From Palaemon carinicauda (lineage: Eukaryota > Arthropoda > Malacostraca > Decapoda > Palaemonidae): DNA of 64,000 nucleotides. Shown one piece after another: positions 14,351 through 26,636 of this stretch; the first letter of the stretch is position 1; every line of letters begins with the position of its first letter. Made by a program: the position numbers and the translations under genes. Under the pieces are notes generated by a model, which worked only from the letters and a program-made list of their open reading frames with translations, was not told where the DNA came from and searched no databases. The DNA lies in contig NC_090726.1 in assembly GCF_036898095.1 (NCBI RefSeq), forward strand, positions 34,677,659-34,741,658, given 5' to 3'.

Positions 14351-15345
14351 TTATAATATCTCAAAATTAAATGCAAACTGGCTTGTATCTAAAATTAAAC
14401 AATGACTAAATTCTGCAAGAATCTGCGAAACCGCTATTTTGCCTACTGACTCCGAATGAATACAGATATGACTCTGTACTGACTGTATTTAGTACATACC
14501 GCCGTCTTCACATCCACCCGATGCAGGATTTTTTTTTTTTTTTTTTTCAAATATATTTACTAATGCATTTTGGATGACATAATAATCATGTGGAATAGTC
14601 CTGCTGCATCTTTCAAATGTCGAATTACGAATATTGTTTACTCCAAATTCCACATTTCCTGTAATCTAACTTCAAAACTGTGAAGCGATAGGAATTATTT
14701 TTATTTTATCATTATAACTAAACTTATTTTTTTCTATAGAATATCCTAAACAGGTATATTTTCTCAATATTTATCTCCAATTTTCGGTAATGCTTATATT
14801 AAACCAAATTTATGTTATACTGCAGAAGCTCATAGAGCCACCCGATCTTTTAAATGCGTGGCTTTTTTTAGGGACACAACTAATTGGTGAACCAAAAACA
14901 GTGAAATTTAATTCATAATTGCTATGCAACTTTGTATTAATTCAATTTTCATTATCGATAACATTATTCATTATAACATATCTACAAATGACGTGGGTAA
15001 TGCAATGTAGAAAATGGAAATACCAAAAGCATCTTTGACGTAAGTCGTAATCTCACAAAATACCTGAAAGGATCAACATTGATTTTTTGAAAGGGTACTA
15101 TCTCTAACAGGAATTTGTCACAACATATACAAGGGTCTCAATTTCGTCTATTTTCAATTTACTACTATTGAACGGAATGTCGTGGGTGCCAATTTTTATT
15201 CTAAAATGCAATACAGTAACCTGAGTCCTTGAGACCCTGTTTCTCTTGTTTTTTGTTTTTTTTATAGTAAATAAAGCCAACGGGAAGAGCTTCAAATCGT
15301 GACAAACATATAAACTTTCTTTTTCATTTATATAGATACTTTTTT
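14351..15345. other. AT-rich, nothing recognised
   Basis: Includes an 18-20 bp poly-T near 14530; otherwise nothing supported. Confidence 0.4.
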
Positions 15346-16740
15346 ATCATTATTACTAGCCAAGCGACAATCTTAGCTGGAAAAGCAGGTTACCATAAGC
15401 CCAATGGCTCCAACAGGGAAAACAGCCCAGTCCGGAAGGGAAATTGAGAAATAAATAGAGTATATATGAGAATTAATAAAATAATAGAAATATAATATAT
15501 TTAAAGATCAGTAACATCGTTTGAAGAGATCAATTACATATAAACTATGGAGAAAGACATATGTTAGCCTGTTCAACAGAAATCCATTTTCAACAACTTT
15601 GATTTTTTGAACTACTACCGATTCACCCGTTAGATTAGGAAGACTATTCCTCAATCTGGTCACAGTTTGAAAAGGCATACCCATGGATAGTACAATTTGA
15701 GATCTGAATGCAATGGATGGTCAGAATTAGGAAAACTCTTATGCAGCATGCACAGAGGTCTAATGGAACGACGTTGCCAGAGATTGATATGTAGATCAGG
15801 AATAAGGAATTTGATGGATCACAAGGTTTTGTCAAACAAATTGAGATAAGAATTTGAAACCCATACAGGAGGAGAATATTCAAACATGGTTGAATGGATT
15901 GAAGAAATAAAATATTTTCTTAGGATAGATTGATCACCGAAACTCTTAAAAAGACTTTAGCAGTAAGCCAATATTTAGTCTAATTAAAGAAGAAACAGAC
16001 TGGATGTCTTTCTTAAAAGTAATTTTGCAATCAAGAATCACCTAAAGATTTAAAGGAGTCGTATAGAATTAAAGATACATTATCAATGCAGAAATTGGAA
16101 AGTTGAGGAGCCACTCCGACGTACTTACCATTATACTTTGAGTTTTCTTAGGGTTCAACTACATACCAAATCATTCTTAGCATGCACTAATTATAGTTAG
16201 ATCTCTATTAAGGGATCTAGCAACGATAGATCTACATTCAGGATATAGAATTTAGGCAAAGATAATGGCATCATCTGCCTATGCAACAAGCTTTTTTGTA
16301 GGCCAAACCACATGTCATGTCTATATAGTATGAAAAGTAATGGGTGGAGCGCATAACCCTGAGAAACATGGATATTCCATTCCTGTTCTCACTGTGGTGC
16401 CCATCAACAGCTACGTTTTGCACTGCTTACTGGAAAATAAATATGCTAAGAAAACCAGTGCCTCAGGAGTAACAAAGTCAAAGGTAGCGCGAAAATCAAG
16501 TCCAGTCTGATGGAGTTCCTAACCACAATCAAGAGATTTCTGAACAGCTTGTGAAATTGTAAGTGGGCCATCCGATGTTCCAACGCCTTTGCGATAGCTA
16601 AACTGCAAAATACCAGTAGGGAATGAATTAGTACCATCAGTATACCTATTTTAACGTTTTGTCAAAAGATGTTCGAAAATTTTAGATATGGAACTTACGG
16701 AAATTAGGTTGTTACTAGTACTGTCAGATTGATCCCAAAC
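15346..16740 (-). mobile_element. LINE family D, long decayed copy
   Basis: Minus strand. The 3' end at 15346 is a short degenerate TAA tail, followed by the shared 3' UTR. Reading backwards through many stops gives LWQRRSIRPLCMLHK, FEYSPPVWVSNS, DCKITFKKDIQSVSS, LNPKKTQSIMVS, ADDAIIFA, a GLDFRATFD-like motif A and FSYRKGVGTSDGPLTISQAVQ. The tyrosine codon of YADD has become TAG (complement of 16279-16281). A weaker match around 16660-16735 reads SISKIFEHLLTK. Too degraded to encode protein, but the order of RT motifs is clear. Confidence 0.85.
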
Positions 16741-17439
16741 ACATTTACCTAATGGAGTAACATTACCAATTCTCCTAGAAATGCAAAAAGAACCCCTTCT
16801 TACTAACTTGCGAGAAAATAAGAAAAATTAGGAGCTAAGGAAATGAGCTGTCTATGAAAAACCACGAAAAAAGCCAATTGTTTCTACACTTTGATAAGCG
16901 CCAAGGTCCAATAAAAGTATTTTAGTTTAACTTCAGGAAAACGGAAATGGAGAAGGTTGAGTTTCTCATTGATCTACATACTGTCAAACAAATCAGCCAA
17001 AAATGAATTTGTTTTCGGATTCCAATATGACTATCAAAAGATTTATCATCATGATTATCAAAAATATAGATTTCCTATCAGTCCTTGTCAATAATGTTTT
17101 GTGTTTTCTATGAATGTAACGAAGCAGTTATTATCAGCTTATTAAATATTTTGATAGAAAGTTTGGGGCAGAAAATGAAAAATGAGTTTGCTTTTATCAT
17201 AATTTCAATATTATCCTGGACATCGACGTTCCTGGTTAATATAGAGCAAGTTCAGAAATATGAGTGGTTACAACTATAGCTTCCACCTACAAAAAAACAT
17301 ATCGTAAAGTGAAATATAGATCCTACATTAATCAAGTGGCTCTATTGAAATATGCTACGGATGATTTTCCCATAGGAAATATGAGTAATTAGTACCCTTA
17401 AAATATTGATAAATTGCTCATTTAAAGGTTGAATAACCA

Positions 17440-17443
<4 letters not shown>
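16741..17443. other. AT-rich, possibly the decayed 5' part of the LINE
   Basis: No motif can be read with confidence. The stretch to about 17050 may be further upstream LINE sequence. Confidence 0.3.

Positions 17444-17538
<95 letters not shown>
17444..17538. repeat. (CT)n(AT)n compound microsatellite
   Basis: About 34 CT units joined directly to about 13 AT units. Confidence 0.95.
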
Positions 17539-17637
17539 GCATACACACACTTATCTACAGCATATGTATGTGACTGAGTTTATCGTGCATTATTCACTTG
17601 TATATAAGAATCCTTACAAATTATTGATTCATTCATT

Positions 17638-17640
<3 letters not shown>

Positions 17641-17679
<39 letters not shown>
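17641..17679. repeat. (AG)n microsatellite
   Basis: About 19 AG units. Confidence 0.95.
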
Positions 17680-18345
<666 letters not shown>

Positions 18346-18371
18346 GATAATTGGAATGTTAGAACCATAAA

Positions 18372-19643
18372 TTGGATTGGAAAGTGGAGAGTGAATTTAT
18401 GAAATATAGTTTGGATATCTTAGCCCTAAGTGAAACATGTTGTAAGGGGATTGGTAAGGTAACTTTAGACCAAGACAATGTATATATCTACTCAGGGAGA
18501 TCAGATGGAGTTGGAAGAGGAGGGCTAAGAATGATGATGACAACTAGAGCAGAAAAGGCATTAACCGAGTGGAGAGATATAAATAGTAGAGTGTTACTAG
18601 CAAAGTTCAAATCAAACCAATTCAATATGAGTATTATAGTTTGCTATGCCCCAACAAATGATTTCCCTGAAGAAAGGCAAGATGAATACTATGTAGAAGT
18701 GCAGAGTTTAATAGATGTGATCTCAAAGAGAGATATTAAAATTGTGATTGGCGACTTCAATGCTGAAGTTGGAAGAAATAATCAAGAGATAGAGTATGTG
18801 ATGGGTGTCGAGGGTCTTGGCAATGTTTCAAATGAAAATGGAGCACCTTTCATAAGTTTCTGTTCAGCAAACAATCTTGTCATTAGAGGGGCTCTTTTTC
18901 GACACAAGAACATCCACAAGTACACATGGACTTCACCTTGTGGCAATTACAAAAATCAAATAGATCACATTCCCACTAATAAAGAGAGAAGGAGGACTCT
19001 GAGAAATGTAGGTAGCTATAGAGGTGCAGATATTGGTAGTGATCACCAGCTCCTCGTTGCCACGCTGAAATTAAAACTGAAAGCACCCAACAGAAAGGTA
19101 GATAGAATACCTAGGTTTGATACAACTAAGCTTTTACAAGAAAAGCACAGAGAAAGATTTGCAATTGAATGTAGGAATCGATTTGCAGTCGTAAAAACTT
19201 CAAGAGACGAAGAGCACACAATTATTGAAGAATGGTGTGATATTGAGAACATATATCAGTCAGTTGGAAGTGAAGTTTTGGGACATGCAGTTACAAGAAG
19301 AAAGCCATGGATATCAAATGATACTTGGGATACGATAAAAAGAAGACAAATACAGAAATTTACTGTTGAAAGTTTTCGAGGAAGTAATGGAAATTACAAG
19401 GTAGAGCATGCTAAATATTCCAGTATTGATAGTGAAGTTAAGAGAAAAACCAGGAATGACTGGAGAGAATATTTAGAGAGTAAAGCAGATGAGGCTGACA
19501 AAGCTATGAATTCAGGAAGTGGTTATGGCGTGAGAATTGCTCATAGAATTATTAATCAAATCTCGACTGAGATAAAAAAGGAGTATATATCCATCAAAAA
19601 GACAGAGGGATCTGTTATAACGACAGAAGATGAAGAAAGATAA
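18372..19643 (+). CDS. LINE A endonuclease and linker open frame (423 codons)
   Basis: Encodes the apurinic-like endonuclease that nicks target DNA for target-primed reverse transcription. Visible signatures: LDILALSET near residue 13, [23 protein letters not shown] (the GDFN motif), [16 protein letters not shown] and [15 protein letters not shown] (catalytic SDH). The first residues of the true domain ([12 protein letters not shown], from about 18349) are in another frame, so a small indel near 18385-18400 separates them and the ATG at 18372 is not the original start. Residues beyond about 240 form a charged linker. The frame ends at TAA just before GWMEHFSEI-like linker sequence, so the RT is disconnected. 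A mobile-element gene, not a host gene. Confidence 0.85.
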   Translation: MDWKVESEFMKYSLDILALSETCCKGIGKVTLDQDNVYIYSGRSDGVGRGGLRMMMTTRAEKALTEWRDINSRVLLAKFKSNQFNMSIIVCYAPTNDFPEERQDEYYVEVQSLIDVISKRDIKIVIGDFNAEVGRNNQEIEYVMGVEGLGNVSNENGAPFISFCSANNLVIRGALFRHKNIHKYTWTSPCGNYKNQIDHIPTNKERRRTLRNVGSYRGADIGSDHQLLVATLKLKLKAPNRKVDRIPRFDTTKLLQEKHRERFAIECRNRFAVVKTSRDEEHTIIEEWCDIENIYQSVGSEVLGHAVTRRKPWISNDTWDTIKRRQIQKFTVESFRGSNGNYKVEHAKYSSIDSEVKRKTRNDWREYLESKADEADKAMNSGSGYGVRIAHRIINQISTEIKKEYISIKKTEGSVITTEDEER

Positions 19644-21258
19644 CGTTGGATGGAACACTTTAGTGAGATCGTGAATAGGAGATATGAAGTGAATAATTTG
19701 ATCGATATACCTGAAGCTGATGAAGACCTTGATGTGCCCATGAATGAATTCAGTGTGTTTGAAGTCGAATCTATCCTCAAAACTCTAAAGATATAGAAAC
19801 CCCCTAGATACGATGGAATAACTGCAGAGATGATACTGGCCGAAAATGAGATAACTCCCTGACTACTTGCAAGATAATTTTTTTTTTTAGAATGTGACAT
19901 GAAGATTTAAAATCTGATGAATGGGAGTTAGGAGTGTTGTTGAAAATTGCAAAAAAAGGAGACCTAACGGATTGCAATAATTACAAAGGCATAACACTTA
20001 CATCAGTTGTTATGAAAATATATAGTATGCTTATTCTAAAGACACTGGAGAGAAAGATAGATGAAAAGCTGAGAGATGAACAAGCAGGATTTAGAAAAGA
20101 TAGAAGTTGCCCTGACCAAATTTTCTTTTTGAGACATGTTGTACAGCAATGTGTAGAAAATAAAAATCCACTTTTGATGGCATTTGTGGACTATGAAAAA
20201 TCCTTTGATAATGTGCACCGGCCAATATTGTGGAGAGTCCTGCATTGTTATGAAATTCCCTTAAATGTGTAAATTTTATAAAGTCTGTTCAGAGAAAGTG
20301 CAAAGTTAATGTTAATGGAGTGTTATCAAATGAATTTTCAGTGAACAGCGGAGTACTCCAAGGGACTGTGTTGTCACCTATGTTGTTTATGCTCCTCATG
20401 GATTTTGTAATGCGTAAAACAGTTGGAGATGGTGGAGAAGGATTGGATTGGATTAGTGATAGGAATTTAGCAGACCTATAGTATGTTGATGATGCTATCC
20501 TTGTTAGCAGAAAACCACAGGATTTGCAATGCTTGCTTACCAAAGTGCATGAAATATCACACGAGGTTGGGCTGAAGATAAATAGAAGAAAGACAGGGAT
20601 CATGAGAACGGAGTATGCAATGGAAGATGAAATATCATTGGAAGGAGAAAGGATTAATGTGGTAGAATCATTTAAGTATTTAGGAACTATGATCTCCAAT
20701 ACATGGTCTTCAGAATTAGAGTTTAGTGAACGATTGAAAAAAGCAAATCAGACAATGGCTAGGTTAAGTAAAATTTAGAAATCAAATCGCCTGAAATTTC
20801 ATATAGAAATTAGACTATATACCAGTTTAGTGAGATCGGTGTTACTCTATGGACATGAGTTATGGTATGACAATGAAACAATAACCAATATATTTAGCAG
20901 ATTTGAGAACAAAGCCTTAGAAGGATTTTGGTATTTAAATGGCAAGAAAGGATTAGTAATGAAACTATAAGAGAGATTACTTAAGAGCCATACATGGATG
21001 AGATCATGATGAGAGGTAGATGGAGATGGTTTGGGCATGGCCTTCGTATTCCCCAAGAAGGATTAGTTCACCAAACGTTCAGCTGGGCTCCACAAGGCAC
21101 TAGAAGAGTTGGAATACCCAGACCTACATGACTGAGGACTATGAAGTGCTAAATAGGAGATGATGAATGGATGAGTATTGAATTAATAGTTCAAGATAGA
21201 GACGACCCGCGAAATCTAACCGAGGCCCTTTGCGTCAATGGGCGTAGTAGATGATATT
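19644..21258 (+). pseudogene. LINE A reverse transcriptase, broken
   Basis: RT blocks in order: NYKGITLTSVVMKIYS and QAGFRKDRSCPDQIF (fingers), FVDYEKSFDNV (motif A), SGVLQGTVLSPMLF (motif B), YVDDAILV (motif C, 20482-20493), NRRKTGIM, SFKYLGTMIS and SVLLYGHELW. A TAG at 20479-20481 sits just before motif C, where copy 1 has glutamate (LEYADD), and the alanine of YADD is V. Further stops follow after residue ARLSKI and beyond 20930. The last readable frame is RNLTEALCVN. Non-functional as it stands. Confidence 0.88.
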
Positions 21259-21966
21259 TATATTGAAATCCATGTCAATTTGACGTACGAAGAAATAAAG
21301 ATGTTATGATTTTCAAGTTACTGAAAAGAGGCCAAAAATCTTCAAACAATCAGCTAAATTTTGTTGTGTAAAATATAATCCCCCCCTTCAAATGATATTC
21401 AAAGTTTCCGATGTAAAACAAACATCATTGGAAGTGTTCTAAGAATGTCAAGACCCTCCACCAATATCTATTAGGCAACATAGGGAACCTTCCTTTAATA
21501 TTAAATGTTTCTCGATGCTACGCTTCCTCTCGCAAGATGCTAATTCTAGCCGCTGGTAATTGAGATATTCACCGAACTAGCAAGGCCAGACATTATTTAA
21601 CGACGAATGGAAATTCCTAGAACCTATGTTAAGCTGTTGGTCTTCGGCATTTAAGCGTAGGTGAAGCTTCACCAATTTTCCGGGAAAAGTATACTCGACT
21701 CCAGTGAGTAAACTTGGTTCTATGGCAGGAAAAGAAATATGGAATGCCTCTTATTACTTATAGCCCTCAAGGGGCATTTATGGGTTTTACCCCACTTGAA
21801 TGTTTTTGAGAGGATTTGGTGTTTTATGAAGAATAGTGAAGCTTACACACCAAAGGGAGGATTTGAGGATGGCGTTATGCATAAGGGCAAAACGAAGTAT
21901 GTATCACTTCATGGATTTATGTCAAGAAAACATAGTTTAAGATTCTCGAGGCAAAATATGTGTAAG

Positions 21967-21968
<2 letters not shown>
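21259..21968. other. AT-rich, nothing recognised
   Basis: No supported gene. The plus frame at 21739-22131 reads into the GA array and lacks any signature. Confidence 0.4.

Positions 21969-22043
<75 letters not shown>
21969..22043. repeat. (GA)n microsatellite
   Basis: About 37 GA units. Confidence 0.95.
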
Positions 22044-22048
<5 letters not shown>

Positions 22049-22254
22049 GACAACAAATGCGTTTATTTCAAATACTTGTCAGCGAAAGTTCACATTTGCA
22101 AAAAAAAAAAAAAATAATATGGCGAATGTAGTACAGCTTGCACAATTTTCAGTCTGAACCTAGCTGTACCCTTATGCCCGTATAGTTCGACATACTGTAC
22201 AATATACACTGTATGTGTGCGTGCATTTCCCTAATTGTACATCTGCACACACAA

Positions 22255-22364
<110 letters not shown>

Positions 22365-22373
22365 TGTATATTC

Positions 22374-23255
22374 ATTAGCTGATTCTATCCCACTGCAGGA
22401 CAAAGGCCTCAAACGTGTCCTTTCATTATTGTCTCTTTATGGTCTTTCTATGCCCGTCTATACCCGCAGATTTTCTTAGTTCTTCAGTCCATCGTGTTCT
22501 CATCTGTTTCCTGCTTTGTTTGTAGTCTTTAGGGACCCATTCTTTTTTTCTTTTTGTCCATCAATTATCTATAATTTTCTTTATGTGTCCTGCACACGTC
22601 CATTTCTTTTTCTTGCTTATTGTTAGAATATCCTCTACTTTAGTTTGCTCTTGTATTTATATTATTCTTTTTCTGTCTCTTGGCGTTAATCTCTATATTC
22701 TTTTCATAGCTCTTTAATTTGTAACTATCTTATGTTCTAAGGCCCCAGTTTTCTGATGCATAAGTTAATGCTGGTAGGACCATCTCATTAAATACTTTTC
22801 ATTTCAGAGAAAGTGGCATTTTACCTTTCGTAATCTAATTTTGTTTACCAAAACCTCGGCATCCGATGCTTATCCTTCTTTTAGTTTCGGTCTCATGTCC
22901 TTGGGAAACATTTATTGTTTGTCCTTATTACGTATATTCATTAACAGGAGTCTAGAGGTTCATCCATAACCCTTATTTGTTGTCTCTCGGCATTTTCATT
23001 GTACATTATCTTAGTTTTATCCAAATTGATTTTTACTCCTACATTTCTACTTTTTCTATTCAAATTTTCTATCATCTTTTGCAATTCCTCCCATGATTCA
23101 CTAAACACAACTATGGCATCTGGAAATCTCAAGTTGTTGAGGTATTTTCCATTAATATCAATCTAAATCCTTTAAAACCTTTTCTAGGCACGCTGTAAAT
23201 GTATAACTCATTTCTCATTCGGAATTTTCTCACTATTTTCATATAATTTTAGGAT
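22374..23255 (-). mobile_element. LINE family B (RTE-like), copy 2, decayed
   Basis: Minus strand. The 3' end reads EAFVLQWDRIS with TAATGA and lies against the AT array. The upstream part at 22941-23170 reads INGKYLNNLRFPDAIVVFSESWEELQKMIENLN and VKINLDKTKIMYNENAERQQ. FPDA replaces the catalytic FADD. The RT segment corresponding to GVRQGDTISPKLF appears to be deleted near 23200. Many stops between 22500 and 22940. Matches copy 1 at 4980-5745 in the opposite orientation. Confidence 0.83.
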
Positions 23256-23289
23256 ATATAATTTGTGTATATACATATAATATATACAG

Positions 23290-23482
<193 letters not shown>

Positions 23483-23486
<4 letters not shown>

Positions 23487-24559
23487 TTGATATTTAATTC
23501 GATGTTTTCATTATTTACCAATAAAAAAGTGTTACGCTGTTATCAAGACAAATAGAATTTCTAATAACAAACCATTAGCCAAACGCTCCATGTTCTCCTC
23601 AGTCCTAATGACTGTGGATTGTAAGAAATTTATTTTTGTTGTTTTATATTTCAAGGTTAAATTATTTAATTAAATACTTCAACGTTGATATCAGATTTTA
23701 TTTTTGATATCAAACAAAACTATATCATGATATGAATTTATATGATATGAATGCCAAATAGTAATGACAGAAATATTGAGGGAAAAAAAAACTAGAGCCT
23801 CGGGTCGTGGGAAATCGAGAAATATATTTTGCCACCGTAGGAAAATCAGTTATGGCTATGTCTCATTTTTTTCCCCATCAGATTTTCTTAATGTTAAATC
23901 TTTATTGATGATTTTTTTTTATTTCCCGCATTTGAGGTTAAAAGGAAAGTAGTCGGCAATGAAAAGTTTACGAAAATATGTTATACAAAAGAGACGTTAT
24001 AACTTAACTCCAAGTTTGTGAAATAAAGAAAGGCTGATAATCTACTAATAAAAACATGTAATTCTAACGCCTGCACAAGTGATTAAACAGCAGTGTAGAA
24101 AGAAAGAGATAATGACCTGAAAATAATTCTACTCAAGGTCTGGAACATTTAGGAATTAAGTGACATGTCGGGAAAAGTGTGCAAAAGCTGTGATTGTTCA
24201 AGCAATCTCCATCCACTAATCTTAATTAACATTTCTCTTCTTTCTTTTTCGTACATTCAAATTTGCCTTGGTAATGATTGTATCAGTATTGGTTCAATGA
24301 TAAAAAAAAAAAAAAAATGTTCCCACGCAATACACAATCATCGTCCTTTAATTAGAAAGATTGATCTAGCATGAGCTGGAGACGGTGGATAGAATCTGTT
24401 AACAAGTGATTAACCAGTTGGTGAAGGATATGGGATGGAGCCTCGCCTCATTTTCCAGTCGGAGCAGGTAACTTTTTTTATACGGCCTTATCAAACATTT
24501 TCATTTTCTTTCTCTATTTTAGGAAGTGAATGCATTTTTGGAATATGGATGTTAAGGGT
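23483..24559. other. AT-rich, nothing recognised
   Basis: No supported gene. GAGCAG|GTAACT near 24470 resembles a splice donor but stands alone. Confidence 0.35.
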
Positions 24560-25122
24560 GGAAGTTGCTACCAGTTTATGAGTCTGTCTATGCTTTGATC
24601 CGTGCCAGGGATTCTCCTCCTGTTACCGTTAGTCTTCCCAACCTTCGTCAGCCCCGATTACATACCGTGTTCTGTCCTTGAGGCAAAGCGTGCACATTCG
24701 TGTCGGGGGGGGAGTAGAATTTCTGTAGCGCCCAGTCACACCTTCGTACTTGGCTGGGCGCAATAGTTAGAGAGTTCCTTTGTGAGTTTTCTTGCTCTCA
24801 TCTTTGAGGGCAATGGCCTGGGCGGGGAACCTTGGCGTCTCCTTTGGGGAGAACCTCGGTCATTGATTAGCACTTTGATGTTCCTCAAGGTTCGAGGCCT
24901 TCCTAGGAGTTTCCATGGTTGGATCTTCTTGATTTGTCACAGGCTTAAGTTGACGATCAGATCTGTGAATCTGAAAACTCGCTCTAATTCAGTTGGTCGA
25001 GTAAGATCATGTCCCTTCTTTCTCCTTGCAGAAAAAGTTCTATACGCTAGAGAACACTGCGTCAGCCCATCTACAGAATGACCTGTCGGTGTATGCACTA
25101 AGGGGGGTGGGGGTGGGGGGTT
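24560..25122. other. GC-richer unassigned block, left of LINE C
   Basis: Base composition is clearly richer in G and C than in the surrounding kilobases. The open frame at 24782-25081 (+) shows no known signature. A good acceptor (cttctttctccttgcag, ending at about 25030) precedes KKFYTLENTASAHLQNDLSV in another frame. Could be exonic or an unrecognised older element. The CR1-like LINE lies between this block and a second GC-richer block at 27451. Confidence 0.4.
25102..25120 (+). other. G-run cluster, possible G-quadruplex
   Basis: Three G runs of 6, 5 and 6 separated by single T bases. It lies about 10 bp beyond the 3' end of the CR1-like LINE. Confidence 0.5.
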
Positions 25123-25134
25123 TGATTATCCTTA

Positions 25135-25158
25135 CCTTATTGCCTTATTGCCTTATTT
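25135..25158 (-). repeat. 8-bp tandem repeats at the LINE C 3' end
   Basis: Plus-strand ccttattg, ccttattg, ccttattt in tandem; on the element strand (CAATAAGG)n. Short octamer repeats at the 3' terminus are characteristic of CR1-clade LINEs. Confidence 0.75.
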
Positions 25159-25182
25159 TTTGTTTGGGTTCCCCCAGGTCCC

Positions 25183-25926
25183 TCAGTGTGAGGCACCTCG
25201 TATATCCACCAGAGAGTTGCTAATACATCTTCCAGTGTATTTTGCATCTTCCAGTCTTGGATGGTCTGGGATGCATCTTAGGTATTTATCGAGCTGATTT
25301 TTAAACGCATCTACGCTCACTCCTGATATGTTTCTTAGATGAGCTGGCAGCACATTAAATAGTCGCTGCATTATCGATGCTGGTGCGTAGTGGATTAATG
25401 TCCTGTGCGCCTTTCTCAGTTTACCTGGAATGCTTTTTGGTACTATTAATCTACCTCGGCTTGCTCTTTCTGATACTTTAAGCTCCATGATGTTTTCAGC
25501 AATTCCTTCTATTTGCTTCCATGCTTGTATTATCATGTAGCGTTCTCTTCTCCTTTCTAGACTGTATAGTTTTAAAAATTGCAGTCTTTCCCAGTAATCA
25601 AGGTCCTTAACTTCTTCTATTCTAGCAGTATAGGACCTTTGTACACTCTCTATTTGCGCAATATCCTTTTGGTAGTGTGGGTACCATATCACATTGCAGT
25701 ACTCGAGTGTACTACGCACATAAGTTTTGTAAAGCATAATCATGTGTTCAGCTTTTCTTGTTTTAAAGTGTCTGAATAACATTCCCATTTTTGCTTTACA
25801 TTTAGCCAACAGTGTTGCTATTTGGTCGTTGCATAACATATTCCTATTTAAAATTACACCAAGGTCTTTAATTGCTTCCTTGTTTGTGATTGTCTCATTA
25901 TTAGGTCCCTTGTATGCATACACCAT
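25183..25926 (-). CDS. LINE C reverse transcriptase C-terminal part
   Basis: Open for 247 codons. Contains IKDLGVILNRNMLCNDQI (RT thumb/connection block), MLYKTYVRSTLEYCNVIWYPHY, DYWERLQFLKLYSLERRRERY and a final FNVLPAHLRNISG...VDAFKNQLDKYL, the usual C-terminal layout of CR1/Jockey-like ORF2 proteins. The annotated methionine is internal: the true frame continues from the upstream RT segment across a one-base deletion near 25955. It stops at TGA after DIRGASH. Confidence 0.85.
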   Translation of the reverse strand: MVYAYKGPNNETITNKEAIKDLGVILNRNMLCNDQIATLLAKCKAKMGMLFRHFKTRKAEHMIMLYKTYVRSTLEYCNVIWYPHYQKDIAQIESVQRSYTARIEEVKDLDYWERLQFLKLYSLERRRERYMIIQAWKQIEGIAENIMELKVSERASRGRLIVPKSIPGKLRKAHRTLIHYAPASIMQRLFNVLPAHLRNISGVSVDAFKNQLDKYLRCIPDHPRLEDAKYTGRCISNSLVDIRGASH

Positions 25927-26636
25927 TCCTTCTCTGTTTCCATAATTGATTCGAATTTATCGGAGTTAAATACCATCCTATTTATCTCCGCCCATTCATA
26001 TATTTTGTTTAGATCTCTTTGTAGTGAGTTCCTATCTTCATCACAAGTAATTTCTCTACTTATTCTTGTGTCATCGGCGAAACTTCTCACTACGGAGTTT
26101 TCAACATCACAGTCTATGTCTGAGATCATAATAACAAATAGCAGTGCAGCTAATACCGTACCTTGGGGCACACCAGATATTAACTGGGCTTCATCTGATT
26201 TCTCGTCATTTGCAACCACTATCTGTTTTCTGTTTTGCAGGAATTCTTTTACCCATTTTCCTATCTTTCCCACAATATTATGCTTTCTTATTTTTTTCTC
26301 CAATATGTTATGGTCTACCTTGTCAAAGGCTTTTGCAAAATCTAGATAGATCACATCTGTGTCTTTTTCATTTATCATATTATTGTATATGTTTTCATAG
26401 TGAGCTATCAGTTGGGTCTGTGTACTTTTTCCAGGTACGAAACCGTGTTGACCCATATTAAACAAATTATTTTTGACCAAATGGTTCATTATTTTCTTTT
26501 TTATTACCCTCTCATACACTTTCATAATATGTGATGTTAGACTAACAGGTCTATAATTGCTTGCCTCTAGTCTTGATCCACTTTTGAAGATAGGGGTTAT
26601 ATAAGCTAATTTATGTTTAACATATATCTCGCTCAT
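25854..26636 (-). CDS. LINE C reverse transcriptase core
   Basis: RNA-dependent DNA polymerase palm and fingers. Motifs: AYITPIFKSGSRLEASNYRPVSL (fingers, residues 11-33), GFVPGKSTQTQL, IYLDFAKAFDKVDH (motif A, aspartate at residue 99), SGVPQGTVLAALLF (motif B), RSFADDTRI (motif C, FADD at 26070-26081) and WAEINRMVFNSDK (motif D). All expected catalytic residues are intact. The frame joins 26617-27438 through a single-base difference in an A run and loses frame again after NSDKFES. The start methionine is internal and not the native initiation site. Confidence 0.9.
   Translation of the reverse strand: MSEIYVKHKLAYITPIFKSGSRLEASNYRPVSLTSHIMKVYERVIKKKIMNHLVKNNLFNMGQHGFVPGKSTQTQLIAHYENIYNNMINEKDTDVIYLDFAKAFDKVDHNILEKKIRKHNIVGKIGKWVKEFLQNRKQIVVANDEKSDEAQLISGVPQGTVLAALLFVIMISDIDCDVENSVVRSFADDTRISREITCDEDRNSLQRDLNKIYEWAEINRMVFNSDKFESIMETEKEWCMHTRDLIMRQSQTRKQLKTLV

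Larger units (their letters stand above)
18349..21258 (+). mobile_element. LINE family A, copy 2: nearly full-length APE-RT element
   Basis: The longest family A copy. An AP-type endonuclease domain (18349-19100), a linker (19100-19640) and a reverse transcriptase with C-terminal region (19640-21258) follow in order on the plus strand. Its homology starts with [12 protein letters not shown], the usual start of this endonuclease, directly after a microsatellite, so little of the 5' end is missing or the microsatellite replaced it. The 3' end reads EALCVNGRSR then TGATG. Inactivated by a frameshift near 18390, stops at 19641 and 20271-20273 and one before YVDD, and others. Such copies are often mis-annotated as host craniofacial development protein 2. 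Confidence 0.92.

Noticed and set aside
18372..19643. 423-codon frame resembling host craniofacial development protein 2
   Set aside because: GDFN and SDH endonuclease motifs followed by RT motifs and a TGA tail show it belongs to a LINE.
24782..25081. 99-codon plus-strand gene
   Set aside because: No homology recognised and its end runs past a likely splice acceptor in another frame; kept only as a GC-richer block.
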